Source of the DNA: Bin76 sp963665765
Lineage (GTDB): Bacteria; Actinomycetota; Acidimicrobiia; Spongiisociales; ZC4RG35
Direction: 5' to 3'
Assembly (NCBI GenBank): GCA_963665765.1
Contig: OY762464.1
Span: forward strand, 372,001-436,000
Length of the DNA stretch: 64,000 nt
The notes under the pieces were generated by a model. That model had not been told where the DNA came from. It did not search any database and worked only from the letters and a program-made list of their open reading frames with translations. A program made the translations under genes and the position numbers. Positions within the stretch are counted from its first letter, which is position 1, and each line of letters opens with the position of its first letter. Below are positions 8,673 through 17,514 of this stretch, in pieces.

Positions 8673-9694
8673 GGTCCACGCGGTCTCCGAGCGCCCCCCG
8701 AGGTCGGGGAACCGGAACGCTCGTAACGCTCGTAGGCCTCGATAATGTGGGCGACGACCCGATGCCTCACCACGTCCCGACTGGTCAGTTCCACAAATAC
8801 CACGCCCGGGATGTCTCCGAGGATGCGCCGGACCACCTCCAGGCCGGACGAGCGCCCGGACGGCAGGTCCGTCTGGGTCAGGTCGCCGGTGATGATCATC
8901 TTGGAGTTGAAGCCCAGCCGAGTCAGAAACATCTTCATCTGCTCGGGCGAGGTGTTTTGGGCCTCATCCAGAATCACGCATGCGTCGTTGAGAGTGCGTC
9001 CTCTCATGTAGGCGAGCGGTGCGATTTCGATGGTGCCCCGCTCGATCAGCCCGGAGGTCTCTTCAGGACCCAGCATCGCCCACAGAGCATCGTAGAGGGG
9101 ACGCAGATACGGATCGACTTTGGCGGAGAGGTCACCGGGCAGGAAGCCAAGGCTTTCCCCCGCCTCCACCGCCGGTCGGGTCAGGATGATCCGGCGACAA
9201 CTTCCCTGCGCCAAACCCTCCACCGCCGCGGCCATGGCAAGATAAGTTTTGCCCGTGCCGGCCGGGCCGATGGCAAAGGTGGCGGTGTTCTCCCGGATGG
9301 ACCGCACATAGAGAAACTGGTTGTGGGTCTTCACTCTCACCGATCTCCCGCGACCCACCGACAGAGTCAGACTCAGGACTCCGGCGGGGTCGGGGAGTTC
9401 GTCGCGCACCATCCGCGCCACCAATCCGACCTGGCCCTCCAGGGAGGTTCCCTCTTGGACCAGCAGCAGGAGTTCACCGATGACCGACTCCGCCGCATCT
9501 ACTTCGTCCGGAGAGCCCCGCAGCGAGATATGGGCGCCCCGCGCCACCATTCCGACCTTGGGGAAAAGATCCTGAAGCACTCGAAAGTAGCGGTCGCCGG
9601 TCCCGAGCAGATCACGCATCAAGTGTTGGCTCGCAACCACAACCTGCCGGCGCACCGACTCCGCCGCTTCCCGCTTTTGGGACTCCACGCTCAT
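8669..9694 (-). CDS. phoH: PhoH-like ATPase
   Basis: A P-loop ATPase of the PhoH family, 341 residues. An N-terminal part of about 110 residues (DRYFRVLQDLFP, IGELLLLVQEG) is followed by the ATPase core: Walker A GPAGTGKTYLAMAAA, the TRPAVEAGE..GFLPGD loop typical of PhoH, and Walker B VILDEAQNTSPEQMKMFLTRLG, then ITGDLTQTDLP. Biological role is uncertain; the family is linked to RNA metabolism and, in actinobacteria, to nucleic-acid unwinding. The phoH-HD hydrolase-ybeY-corC-era order is conserved in many bacteria, which fits a role in RNA or ribosome maintenance. Confidence 0.93.
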   Translation of the reverse strand: MSVESQKREAAESVRRQVVVASQHLMRDLLGTGDRYFRVLQDLFPKVGMVARGAHISLRGSPDEVDAAESVIGELLLLVQEGTSLEGQVGLVARMVRDELPDPAGVLSLTLSVGRGRSVRVKTHNQFLYVRSIRENTATFAIGPAGTGKTYLAMAAAVEGLAQGSCRRIILTRPAVEAGESLGFLPGDLSAKVDPYLRPLYDALWAMLGPEETSGLIERGTIEIAPLAYMRGRTLNDACVILDEAQNTSPEQMKMFLTRLGFNSKMIITGDLTQTDLPSGRSSGLEVVRRILGDIPGVVFVELTSRDVVRHRVVAHIIEAYERYERSGSPTSGGARRPRGP

Positions 9695-9744
9695 CTAAAC
9701 CGGATCAGACTCCCGATGCCACCCCGGACCAGGGCGCCCCGGAG

Positions 9745-10086
9745 TCATCCCGGAGGCCAGCCCAGCCGCCGGCCGCCCAGTAGGTGAAAGTGAAGATGAA
9801 ATACGGTCTGGCCTCCGTCTCTCCCCACATTGGCCACCCACCGCCAACCGTTCTCCAAGCCTTCCCGAGCGGCGACCACCTGGGCCAGATTCACCAGATC
9901 CCCGATCAGTTCGGGGTCGTCGACCTCGTTGAGGGACGCCACGTGTCGGCGGGGAATGATCAGAACATGGGTGGGCGCCTTCGGATTTATATCCCGAAAA
10001 GCCAGCGATTTCTCGCTCTCGCACACCACCTCGGCGGGAATCGAACCTTCGACGACGCCGCAGAAAAGACAATCGCTACTCACTGA
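9745..10086 (-). CDS. HIT-family nucleotide-binding protein (HinT-like)
   Basis: A small histidine-triad hydrolase; relatives act on adenosine 5'-phosphoramidates. The active-site triad FHLHFHLLGGR lies near residue 95, and CLFCGVVEGSIPAEVV near the N-terminus matches the Zn-ligand/Hint start. The frame is open nine codons further upstream to a TTG, but the GTG at 10086 has GGGAGA about five bases ahead and gives the usual length of 113 residues, so it is chosen. It lies between dnaJ upstream and phoH downstream on the same strand. The physiological substrate is unknown. Confidence 0.92.
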   Translation of the reverse strand, partial: SVSSDCLFCGVVEGSIPAEVVCESEKSLAFRDINPKAPTHVLIIPRRHVASLNEVDDPELIGDLVNLAQVVAAREGLENGWRWVANVGRDGGQTVFHLHFHLLGGRRLGWPPG

Positions 10087-10162
10087 ATCTCCCAAGCCAA
10101 GCGGTCTGCACAAAGCAACCGGCCCGCTTTTTCCAAAACCCTACCAAAATCATTCCAACTCC

Positions 10163-11269
10163 CTACCGCCTATTGGCCCTATTGGCCGAACCCCGGCGAC
10201 TCCCTCGCCGGTTGGACCCCGACAGGGGAGATTCCCCTCGAAGGTCGGCCAGTTTCCTCAAAAGCTCCTCCTCCTGCCTGGATACCGCCTTGGGCACCTC
10301 CACTTCCACCTCCACCAACATGTCACCTCGCCTTCTTGCTCCCATCCGAGGGGTTCCGCGACCTGGCAGCCGACTGACCCATCCCGGCTGAGTGCCCGGG
10401 GGAATGCGCAGAGTGTGGTAACCCCCCTCCAGAAGCGGGATTTCGACTTCCGCCCCCAACGTCGCCTCGGTGAGCCCGATGGCGACCCGATAGAACAGGT
10501 GGTCCCCCTCTCGTTCGAACCGGGTATCGGTGCGGACCCTCACTTCCACGTACAGGTCACCCGCCACTGCCCCCAAGCGCCCGGCCGCTCCCCTGCCCCT
10601 CAGTCGTAGCCGGGTTCCGTCCGAAACCCCGGCCGGAATCTCGACCTGTAGGGATTGACGCTCCGGATACGCGCCCGACCCGTTGCACCTTCCGCATGCC
10701 GCGGTGACTTCCCGACCCCGACCCCGGCACCTGGGGCAGGGGGAGGCAGTGACCATCGACCCGAAAAACCCCGACCGGGTGGAGCGAACCATCCCCCCAC
10801 CTCCACAGCCTCGACAGGTGACCACCTGCGACCCGGGCGAAGCCCCGTCCCCGCCACAGGTCGAACACACCGCCTCGGCTTGGTACTCCACCGTGGTCTC
10901 GGCGCCGAAAGCCGCCTCTTCCAAACTCAGCCCGATTCTCACCAGCACGTCCTGCCCGCGGGAATCCTGCCCCGTCGAAGCGGCGCCGAAAAACCCTGAT
11001 CCGCCGAACACCGAGCGCAGCAAGTCATCGAGGTTCCCGAACATCCCGGAGATATCCACTTGCTCACCCCGGTCATAGGACCGGCGGCGATCGGGATCGG
11101 ACAGAACCTCGTAAGCCTCGGCCACCTCTCTGAACCGGGCCTCGGCCTGCTGATCACCGGGATTGGCATCCGGATGGGTTTCTCGGGCCAGTTTTCGGAA
11201 AGCCTTCTTGATCCGCCCGGGATCGGCGTCCCGAGGCACCCCCAGAATCTGGTAATAGTCCTTGGCCAT
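10163..11269 (-). CDS. dnaJ: Chaperone DnaJ (type I, with zinc-finger domain)
   Basis: Hsp40 co-chaperone that delivers clients to DnaK and stimulates its ATPase. The J domain (1-70) holds the HPD tripeptide in ETHPDANPGD. A short Gly/Phe-type stretch follows, then the four CxxCxGxG-type zinc motifs (CSTCGGDG, CRGCGGGG, CPRCRGRG, CGRCNGSG) and the two C-terminal client-binding domains. The last 20 residues are Arg/Ser/Asn-rich (NRRGSRRG, NRANRR), an unusual basic tail. It lies 13 bases downstream of hrcA, the standard hrcA-dnaJ pairing of the second actinobacterial DnaJ. dnaK and grpE are not in the window. Confidence 0.95.
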   Translation of the reverse strand: MAKDYYQILGVPRDADPGRIKKAFRKLARETHPDANPGDQQAEARFREVAEAYEVLSDPDRRRSYDRGEQVDISGMFGNLDDLLRSVFGGSGFFGAASTGQDSRGQDVLVRIGLSLEEAAFGAETTVEYQAEAVCSTCGGDGASPGSQVVTCRGCGGGGMVRSTRSGFFGSMVTASPCPRCRGRGREVTAACGRCNGSGAYPERQSLQVEIPAGVSDGTRLRLRGRGAAGRLGAVAGDLYVEVRVRTDTRFEREGDHLFYRVAIGLTEATLGAEVEIPLLEGGYHTLRIPPGTQPGWVSRLPGRGTPRMGARRRGDMLVEVEVEVPKAVSRQEEELLRKLADLRGESPLSGSNRRGSRRGSANRANRR

Positions 11270-11282
11270 CAGAGAGGAAAGA

Positions 11283-12275
11283 TCACACGCCGATGCGGCC
11301 GGCCAACCCGGCGCTAACCCGCTCCACCACCGAGATCGTTCGACCGTAGTCCATCCGCATCGGCCCCAGGACCCCTATCCGCCCCCGGGAGTTTCCCGCC
11401 AGGAACGAAGTGGAGACCACCGCCAGATCCATCTGGAGATCGGGGATCTCCTCTCCGATACGAATGGTCGTTCCCGGGGAAGCGGCCAGCAGATCCAGCA
11501 CCGCGGCTTCTCTCTCCAGTACCCCCAAGACCCGGGAGACCGCCCCCAAATCATCCCAGAGGTCCGCCAACCTTCTGGTCCCCATCACATAAACGTCGGA
11601 GGCTCCCACCGCCGTCCTCTCCAAGGCGTTCCACACATCCTGAAAGCAACTCTGAAAATGGGGAGAGGCCCCTCCGGGCGCCGTCAAAGCGGGTGGCTTG
11701 GCAAACTCGAGAGGCGCTCCCACCGCCTGGCTGCGCAGCAGCCTCTCCATCTCCCGGAGTTCGTCTCCGGTGACCGGAGCGGGGAGTCGGCACAGTTCCT
11801 GGAGAACCCGCGCCGATTCGGTGACCACCACCAGCAGGGCAAGCCGTAGCTGCAGGGAAACCAGGTGGATGCTGCGAATCGGCTCCGCGGCCAGGTGGGG
11901 ACCCACCACCACCGCCGGCAGGCGGGTGAGGTCCGACAACATTCGGGAAGTGGCCAAGAACAACCGGTCCAGTCCCAGTTCCACCTCCGCGAAGAAAGCG
12001 GAGATTCGAGAGCGAACCGCCCTGCGCAGCTGGAAGGGCTCGTGATTGTCCACGTAATACCGGTAGGCCAAAACGGTGGGTACCCTGCCCGCCGAAGTGT
12101 GGGGCTGCTCCGCGTACCCTTCCTCCTCCAAGCGGGCCAGTTCCTTGCGGACAGTGGCGGGCGAGACTTCCAGGCCGCTGTGCTCCAGCACCATTGTGGA
12201 ACTCACCGGCGCGCCGGTGCGGATATGGCACTCCACCAGCGAACCCAGAATCTCGACCTGGCGCTCCTCCAACAT
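11283..12275 (-). CDS. hrcA: Heat-inducible transcription repressor HrcA
   Basis: Represses chaperone genes by binding CIRCE operators. The 330-residue protein has the N-terminal winged helix with VSSTMVLEHSGLEVSPATVRKELARLEEEGY (about 24-54) followed by QPHTSAGRVPT, a signature of HrcA. The GAF-like dimerisation domain occupies the rest, ending in GVLGPMRMDYGRTI. It is followed directly by dnaJ. A canonical CIRCE inverted repeat was searched for by eye in the 18-base hemW-hrcA gap and near the lepA start and not found, so this operon may be read from an upstream promoter while HrcA acts elsewhere. Confidence 0.95.
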   Translation of the reverse strand: MLEERQVEILGSLVECHIRTGAPVSSTMVLEHSGLEVSPATVRKELARLEEEGYAEQPHTSAGRVPTVLAYRYYVDNHEPFQLRRAVRSRISAFFAEVELGLDRLFLATSRMLSDLTRLPAVVVGPHLAAEPIRSIHLVSLQLRLALLVVVTESARVLQELCRLPAPVTGDELREMERLLRSQAVGAPLEFAKPPALTAPGGASPHFQSCFQDVWNALERTAVGASDVYVMGTRRLADLWDDLGAVSRVLGVLEREAAVLDLLAASPGTTIRIGEEIPDLQMDLAVVSTSFLAGNSRGRIGVLGPMRMDYGRTISVVERVSAGLAGRIGV

Positions 12276-12293
12276 TTCCCTCAGAGTACCAAA

Positions 12294-13505
12294 CTACGTT
12301 TCGGCTTTCGTCCCCGCGTCGGCTTCGGCCCCATGATCATACGAAATGGCCAGAATAGCCCGGCTCACCTCGTCGGTGAGCAACGGACGGTCCACCCGGA
12401 GCCGTCCGTCCCGCCAACCGATCACCCCCGCCTGCCGGAGCCGCCGTCCCGCCGACGATCTCCAAAGCGCCCTGCCCAACCGGCCGGGTCTGACGCCCGC
12501 CCGCCGGCGAATCCCCAACAGCAACCGTTCGCTCTCCGCCGCCCACCCGCTTATCTCTTGAAATCTCCGTCCGGGACTTTCGCCTCTCCCCACCGCTTCG
12601 AGATAGCGGCGGAGATCCCGGATGTTTTCCCACCGGCGGTTTCCCCGAAACGAATGAGCCCCATTGCCAAAACCCAGATAGCGGCCCTGTCCCCACACCG
12701 AGAGGTTGTACCGGCAGGGATGCCCGGGCTGGGCGGCGTTGGAAACCTCGTAGCGCACCAACCCGGCCTCGGCGCACGCCCGATCGGCTTCCTCCCAGCA
12801 TGCGGCCTGCCGGTCCGGATCCGGCGCCGCCGCGCCTGCCCGCACCTCCTGCCACAAGACGGTCCCCGGTTCGACCGTCAGGGCATAGGTGGAGAGATGA
12901 TCCGGTTGGCAGGACAGGGCGCGCGCCAGAGTGGTCGACCAGGAGGCGGCCGTCTCCGGCGCAGATCCCATGATGAGATCCAGATTCACCGACCGGAAAC
13001 CTGCCTGGCGGGCGGCGGTCACCGACCGGACAATGTCATCGGCGCTATGGCGTCGACCCAGATAGGAGAGCACCCCCGGATCGAAGGACTGCGCTCCCAG
13101 CGACACCCGGTTGAACCCGGTTTCTGCCAGTTGTGCGGCCTTTTCGGCCGTCCAATCCTCGGGATTGGCCTCCAAACTCACCTCGGCGCCGGGGCGCAGA
13201 CCGAAGCGGGAGGTCAAGCAGCCGAGGATTCTTCCCAACCAGACCGCCGGCATCCGGGAAGGAGTTCCGCCGCCGAAATTCACTGCCTGCAAAGGCCCCC
13301 AGGCGGTGGCCGACTCGATCTCGGTGATCAGAGCCCTCCCATACCGGTCTGCCAGATGGTCCTGTCCCGCCGCCACCGCAAAGTCGCAGTAGGGACAGAC
13401 CTGCTCGCAAAAGGGGAGGTGCACATACACCGAACGCCACCCGCCGGCCCGGTCCGCCAAATCGGCGTCATCGGGAGAGGGGATCGTCTGGGAGGGCGAG
13501 GTCAA
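12294..13505 (-). CDS. hemW: HemW-like radical SAM protein (coproporphyrinogen III oxidase-like)
   Basis: Radical SAM protein of the HemN/HemW family; HemW members act as heme chaperones and not as CPO. The cluster motif is CEQVCPYC (CxxxCxxC) near residues 33-40, followed by NFGGGTPS and the SAM-site segments VSLEANPED and RVSLGAQSF. The HemW heme-binding motif HNxxYW is altered here to YNLSVW, which raises doubt about heme binding (see findings). The C-terminal wing ends in Asp/Ala/Glu-rich sequence. The start is a TTG overlapping the lepA stop as TTGA. The lepA-hemW-hrcA-dnaJ order is the usual actinobacterial one. Confidence 0.9.
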   Translation of the reverse strand: MTSPSQTIPSPDDADLADRAGGWRSVYVHLPFCEQVCPYCDFAVAAGQDHLADRYGRALITEIESATAWGPLQAVNFGGGTPSRMPAVWLGRILGCLTSRFGLRPGAEVSLEANPEDWTAEKAAQLAETGFNRVSLGAQSFDPGVLSYLGRRHSADDIVRSVTAARQAGFRSVNLDLIMGSAPETAASWSTTLARALSCQPDHLSTYALTVEPGTVLWQEVRAGAAAPDPDRQAACWEEADRACAEAGLVRYEVSNAAQPGHPCRYNLSVWGQGRYLGFGNGAHSFRGNRRWENIRDLRRYLEAVGRGESPGRRFQEISGWAAESERLLLGIRRRAGVRPGRLGRALWRSSAGRRLRQAGVIGWRDGRLRVDRPLLTDEVSRAILAISYDHGAEADAGTKAET

Positions 13506-15304
13506 TCCCTCACCTGAAGCGCCGCCACGAACGCCTCGGCGGGCACCTCCACCGATCCCACCATCTTCATCCGCTTCTTCCCTTCCTTCTGGCGCGCCAG
13601 GAGCTTCTTCTTGCGGGTGACGTCACCGCCGTAGCACTTGGCAAGCACGTCCTTCCTCTTGGCGCGGACGGTTTCCCGGGAGATGACCCGGCTGCCGATG
13701 GCAGCCTGGATGGGAACATCGAACAACTGCCGGGGAATCAGCTTTCTGAGTCGGGTGACCATCTCCCGGCCGTATTCGTAGGACCGTTGACGGTGCACCA
13801 CCGCCGAAAAGGCGTCCACCGGCGATCCGTTGAGCAGTAAATCCACCTTCACCAGGTCCGAACTCCGGTAACCGTCCGACTCGTAGTCGAGGGAGGCGAA
13901 ACCCCTGGTCTTGGATTTGAGTCGATCGTAGAAGTCGAAGACCACTTCCGCCAGGGGAATGCGGCAGGTCAACTCCACCCGTTCTACGCCCAGGTAATTG
14001 ATGGGACCCAACTCCCCCCGCCGCGAGGTGAGTATCTCCATCACCGCCCCCAGAAACAGGGGAGGGACCAGGATCAAAGCCTTGATCCAGGGCTCTTCCA
14101 CCACCATTTCCCGGCCCGCGGCGGGAAAATCGGCCGGTGATCTCACTTCGATGGGCTTTGCGCCCGGAAGGGTCACCCGATAGGCCACCGAGGGGGCGGT
14201 GGTCACCAGGTCCAAGTCATACTCCCGTTCCAGGCGTTCCCGCACTATCTCCATGTGGAGCAACCCCAAAAACCCTCCACGAAACCCGAATCCGAGCGCC
14301 TGGGAGAATTCGGGAGAGATCTGAAGCGACGCATCGTTGAGCTGCAATTTTTCCAGCGCCTCTCGGAGACGGGGATGGTCATCCCCGTCGGTGGGGAAAA
14401 TCCCGGCAAACACCATGGGACGGGGATCGGTGTAACCCTGCAGGGGTCGCCCAGCCGGTCGATGAGCGGACGTGACCGTGTCTCCCACCCGCACCCGGTC
14501 TATCTCTTTGGCCCCGGTGATCAGATAGCCCACCTCCCCGGCCTCCAAGGCCTCCACGGGAACCGAGGCGGGAGTGAGAACTCCGACCTCCGCCGCGTCC
14601 CGCTTCTCTCCGGTGGCCATGAACAGCACCCGCTCACCTGCCGCAAGAGTGCCCTCCATCACCCGCACGTAGCAGACCACACCCCGGTAGAGGTCGTAAT
14701 AGGAGTCAAATATCAACGCCGACAGAGGACGGTCGAAGTGGCCGGCCGGAGGGGGGACCATCTCGACAATCCGCTCGGTGAGTTCCGTGACGCCGTCGCC
14801 CGTCTTGGCCGAAACAAACAGGACGTCGGCCGGGTCTCCACCCAGAATCCTGGACAGTTCCTCGGCGGCTCGCTCCGGTTCGGCCGAGGGGAGGTCGATC
14901 TTGTTCACCACCGGAATGATCTCCAGCCCCGCTTCCACCGCCAGATAGGCGTTGGCCACGGTCTGCGCCTGAACACCCTGGTTGGCGTCCACCAGCAGGA
15001 GCGCCCCCTCGCAAGCGGCCAGAGAACGGGAGACCTCGTAAGAGAAATCCACATGGCCCGGCGTGTCGATCAGGTTGAGCACGTATTGGTGGCCGTCGGA
15101 AGCCCGATAGTCCAAGCGGACCGCCTGGGCCTTGATGGTGATCCCCCGCTCCCGTTCCAAATCCATCGTGTCCAGCACCTGCTCGCGCATATCGCGCTGG
15201 GAGACCGCCCCGGCCGATTCCAACAGACGGTCGGCCAGGGTCGATTTACCATGGTCGATGTGGGCGACTATGCAAAAGTTCCTGATCAGGGAACGGAATA
15301 CCAA
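13502..15304 (-). CDS. lepA: Elongation factor 4 (LepA), ribosome-associated GTPase
   Basis: Translational GTPase that binds the ribosome under stress and aids 30S biogenesis. The G motifs are visible: AHIDHGKSTLADRLL (about 13-27), the switch region GITIKAQAVRL, DTPGHVDF, NKIDLP and the SAKTGDGV loop. EF-G-like domains and the LepA-specific C-terminal domain (KKKLLARQKEGKKRMK) follow. Length 600 is typical. The start is TTG at 15304 (VFRSLIRNFCIVAH). A -10-like TAAAAT lies about 40 bases upstream on the same strand. It is divergent from rpsT. Confidence 0.96.
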   Translation of the reverse strand: MVFRSLIRNFCIVAHIDHGKSTLADRLLESAGAVSQRDMREQVLDTMDLERERGITIKAQAVRLDYRASDGHQYVLNLIDTPGHVDFSYEVSRSLAACEGALLLVDANQGVQAQTVANAYLAVEAGLEIIPVVNKIDLPSAEPERAAEELSRILGGDPADVLFVSAKTGDGVTELTERIVEMVPPPAGHFDRPLSALIFDSYYDLYRGVVCYVRVMEGTLAAGERVLFMATGEKRDAAEVGVLTPASVPVEALEAGEVGYLITGAKEIDRVRVGDTVTSAHRPAGRPLQGYTDPRPMVFAGIFPTDGDDHPRLREALEKLQLNDASLQISPEFSQALGFGFRGGFLGLLHMEIVRERLEREYDLDLVTTAPSVAYRVTLPGAKPIEVRSPADFPAAGREMVVEEPWIKALILVPPLFLGAVMEILTSRRGELGPINYLGVERVELTCRIPLAEVVFDFYDRLKSKTRGFASLDYESDGYRSSDLVKVDLLLNGSPVDAFSAVVHRQRSYEYGREMVTRLRKLIPRQLFDVPIQAAIGSRVISRETVRAKRKDVLAKCYGGDVTRKKKLLARQKEGKKRMKMVGSVEVPAEAFVAALQVRD

Positions 15305-15346
15305 GCTGAACGCAATCTGGTTGAGACAAAAAAGTACGGCGCCCCC

Positions 15347-15352
15347 ATTTTA
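15347..15352 (-). promoter_or_regulatory. Candidate -10 box for the lepA operon
   Basis: On the minus strand the sequence reads TAAAAT, 42 bases ahead of the lepA start codon, a good match to the SigA -10 consensus. No convincing -35 is present at 16-18 bases; the hexamers there resemble GACGTT. It could drive lepA-hemW-hrcA-dnaJ. It rests only on position and match. Confidence 0.4.
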
Positions 15353-15471
15353 CCTTGCCATGGGTGACGAAACGTCGCGCGACCGGAACCCCGCGGTCGG
15401 GACGCCCCGGTGACCCACCCGGGGAAAGCCGGGGCGATCGGAATATGGGGGCCGGGTACGGGGGACGCGAG

Positions 15472-15500
15472 TTGCCTCACGGATCGGCTCCGGTTAGAAT
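15472..15500 (+). promoter_or_regulatory. SigA-type promoter of rpsT
   Basis: A -35 hexamer TTGCCT (15472-15477) and a -10 hexamer TAGAAT (15495-15500) are separated by exactly 17 bases, facing rpsT. The predicted transcript start near 15507 gives a leader of about 65 bases, the right scale for the leader-based autoregulation known for S20 in other bacteria, although no regulatory fold was recognised here. It is the best-matching promoter in the window. Confidence 0.7.
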
Positions 15501-15571
15501 CTTGCCACAGCTTGGGGGGGCCTTTCAACACCAAACCATAACTATCCAACCACGGAGAGCTCGCAAGCCTT

Positions 15572-15835
15572 ATGGCCAACATCAAATCCCAAAAGAAACG
15601 TAACCGACAGAACGAACGTCGGCGGCAGGCGAACAAGGGGGTCCGTTCGGAGATGAAGACCCGCATCAAGAACGCCCTGACCGCGGCCCAGGCCGGTGAT
15701 CCCGATACGGACGCCAAATTGCGCATGGCGCAGAAACGCATCGACTCGGCCTGCTCCCGGGGAGTAATCCATCCCAACAAGGCGGCTCGGCTGAAGTCTC
15801 GCCTCCACCGTGAGGTCGCTTCGGCCAGAAGTTAA
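15572..15835 (+). CDS. rpsT: 30S ribosomal protein S20
   Basis: Primary 16S rRNA-binding protein of the small subunit. The 87-residue sequence starts MANIKSQKKRNRQNERRR and continues as the highly basic three-helix bundle of the family (KTRIKNAL, AQKRIDSACSRGVIHPNKAARLKSRL). A purine-rich GGAGAG lies about 12 bases before the ATG. It is transcribed away from lepA and toward holA. The holA-rpsT-lepA neighbourhood is conserved in actinobacteria, with S20 on the opposite strand. Confidence 0.97.
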   Translation: MANIKSQKKRNRQNERRRQANKGVRSEMKTRIKNALTAAQAGDPDTDAKLRMAQKRIDSACSRGVIHPNKAARLKSRLHREVASARS

Positions 15836-15856
15836 TCGCCCGGTCTGATTCTTCCG

Positions 15857-17038
15857 CTACCAGCGATACCCCGACCTCGGACGCACCGAAGCGAAAGTGC
15901 GGTAAACCCCGCACAATTCCGCCACGGTTCTCTCCAACACGGCTCGGTGAAGCGGGGCCGGGAACAGCTTCAAGGTCCGATCGACCGCCACCAGCAGCGA
16001 CAGTGCCCGTTGCGCCGCTCGGAGCTGCCCTGAGCGGCCGGCGGAGTTGAGGGGCTTTCTCTGATTCCAGATCCGGTCATGTCGACGTTGCCCGGATCGA
16101 ATCCGGCTTTTGGCCACAGAACGCAATTTGCTCTCCGACTTTTGATCCAGAGGCCCCGGCGCCGACTCCAGCATTTTCGAGAAGGCGTTGCCCTCCTCCA
16201 GTTGCCGAAAGTGCTCCCGGTCGCGGGCCATCGAAGCCAGGAGACGAAGCCGCAGGTCGGACTCCAACATTCCCAAGAGGATGTGGGGACGGCCGTCGGA
16301 GGACCGGGCATTGGCCAGGTAGTCGCCCAGCCGCCGCAGCGCCTCCCGGGGGTTTCCGGCGACGATCTCGTCCAGAATTCGAAAAACCGGCTGGTCGGGC
16401 CGGTTGCGAAATCGCTCCACGACCATGTCTGCCCTGATCGGACGGTTCTCTCCCTGCAGTTGCTCCAGGGCTCTCCCCAGTGCGGCGCGGTCGGTCCCGA
16501 ACCTCTGCACGAGAGCCGCCTGAGCCTGATACCCCATTCTCAGCCCCTTCTGCTTGATTTGCCCGGCCAGCCAACCGTGCACCTGGCTTTCCCATAACGG
16601 GCGCACCTTTTCCACTTTGCCGATCTCCTTGATCCTTTTGGCCAGGGAAGCCGGCAGGCGACGCTGCGCAACGATCGCCACGGCCACGGCCGCCGCATCG
16701 ATGGCGGAAAGAAGATCGGCCAGGGCCTGGGATTCGGACGCCGGCAGGAAATTGGCGTCCACCAGCAGCACCCCCTGCTTCTGACCGAAGAGGCTCGAAG
16801 ACTGCAGCAACGGCACGATCCCGCTCAAATCGGGCCGGAAAACCCCCGACTGCTCGGGTCCACCCAACGCAGACCCTCCCCCACCCCGGGTAGGCGGCAC
16901 ATCCATCCTGACGATCTGATCCACCTCAACCCCCGCCTTGTGCAAATGCCGGCGTCCGATCCGGAGGGCTTCCTCGCGTTCTCCCGGGCCACCCCGATCA
17001 GCAATGATCACCGCCAGTACCTCACCCATAAATCCCAC
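15857..17038 (-). CDS. holA: DNA polymerase III delta subunit (clamp-loader subunit)
   Basis: Opens the beta sliding clamp as part of the clamp loader. The 393-residue protein has a poorly conserved N-terminus, then GVLLVDANFLP, ASLAKRIKEIGKVEKVRPLWE and the helix QVHGWLAGQIKQKGLRMGYQAQAALVQRFGTDRAALGRALEQL, which is typical of HolA. The C-terminal collar domain includes ILDEIVAGNPREALRRLGDYL and the Leu-rich DLRLRLLASMARD. The identification rests on these segments and on its position beside rpsT. In related genomes the gene upstream is comEC; here the pilus locus intervenes. It ends 21 bases from the end of rpsT (convergent). Confidence 0.88.
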   Translation of the reverse strand: MGFMGEVLAVIIADRGGPGEREEALRIGRRHLHKAGVEVDQIVRMDVPPTRGGGGSALGGPEQSGVFRPDLSGIVPLLQSSSLFGQKQGVLLVDANFLPASESQALADLLSAIDAAAVAVAIVAQRRLPASLAKRIKEIGKVEKVRPLWESQVHGWLAGQIKQKGLRMGYQAQAALVQRFGTDRAALGRALEQLQGENRPIRADMVVERFRNRPDQPVFRILDEIVAGNPREALRRLGDYLANARSSDGRPHILLGMLESDLRLRLLASMARDREHFRQLEEGNAFSKMLESAPGPLDQKSESKLRSVAKSRIRSGQRRHDRIWNQRKPLNSAGRSGQLRAAQRALSLLVAVDRTLKLFPAPLHRAVLERTVAELCGVYRTFASVRPRSGYRW

Positions 17039-17133
17039 GGTAGCAAACTCGACCGATCGGATCCTCTCGCATCGTCACCCCCCACCTCCTCCGCGTTTTC
17101 GTTATCGATGGCGGTGGTCACCCAAGCCGCGGA

Positions 17134-17514
17134 TCACGATTGGCAAGCGCCCAGCAAGCCTCCGATGTTCAAAGAACGCCACCCCTCGAACCGGCGTCCC
17201 GCAGTCACCTCCACCGGGTTCAATCCCGCCCACAGTTCCGGCGCCCAGTCGCCGACGACCGTCACTTTCAACTCGAGTCGGGCGAGGCAGGCGGAGGCAT
17301 TGTTATCCCGGGCCAATTCCGAGAGAGCGGCCCCACACTTGCCCCCGGGATCATCTGAGTCCTCCAACTCACAGGTCACCAGTCTTTCCGCCATCTTGGC
17401 CGCGCGGGCCTCCAATCTTACGATCTCCTGCTCGAATCGGGCGTAGTCCGTCAACAACAGGGTGAACAACGTGGCCATGAAAACCAGCGCCAAAGCCAGC
17501 AGCGCAGTGCTCAT
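17134..17514 (-). CDS. TadE-like secretion-neighbourhood protein
   Basis: A 126-residue protein with one N-terminal membrane helix (about 3-22) followed by a coiled stretch (YARFEQEIVRLEARAAKMAERL). The segment CGAALSELARDNNASACLARLELKVTVVGDW matches the pattern of small actinobacterial TadE-like proteins found last in Tad clusters (C-x-x-A-x-x-x-A-x-x-N-x-A-x-x-x-C then a beta strand). It is the last gene of the pilus run, 95 bases before holA. Its start overlaps the previous gene as ATGA. Such proteins are thought to be minor pseudopilins; no enzymatic role is expected. Confidence 0.75.
   Translation of the reverse strand: MSTALLALALVFMATLFTLLLTDYARFEQEIVRLEARAAKMAERLVTCELEDSDDPGGKCGAALSELARDNNASACLARLELKVTVVGDWAPELWAGLNPVEVTAGRRFEGWRSLNIGGLLGACQS

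Noticed and set aside
12276..12293. Possible CIRCE operator ahead of hrcA
   Set aside because: The gap lacks the TTAGCACTC/GAGTGCTAA halves; a lone GAGTGCT near 1991 has no partner.
8378..13517. Long plus-strand frames opposite phoH (8378-9787) and hrcA/hemW (11865-13517)
   Set aside because: Antisense to genes with clear motifs; no ribosome binding sites or recognisable domains.
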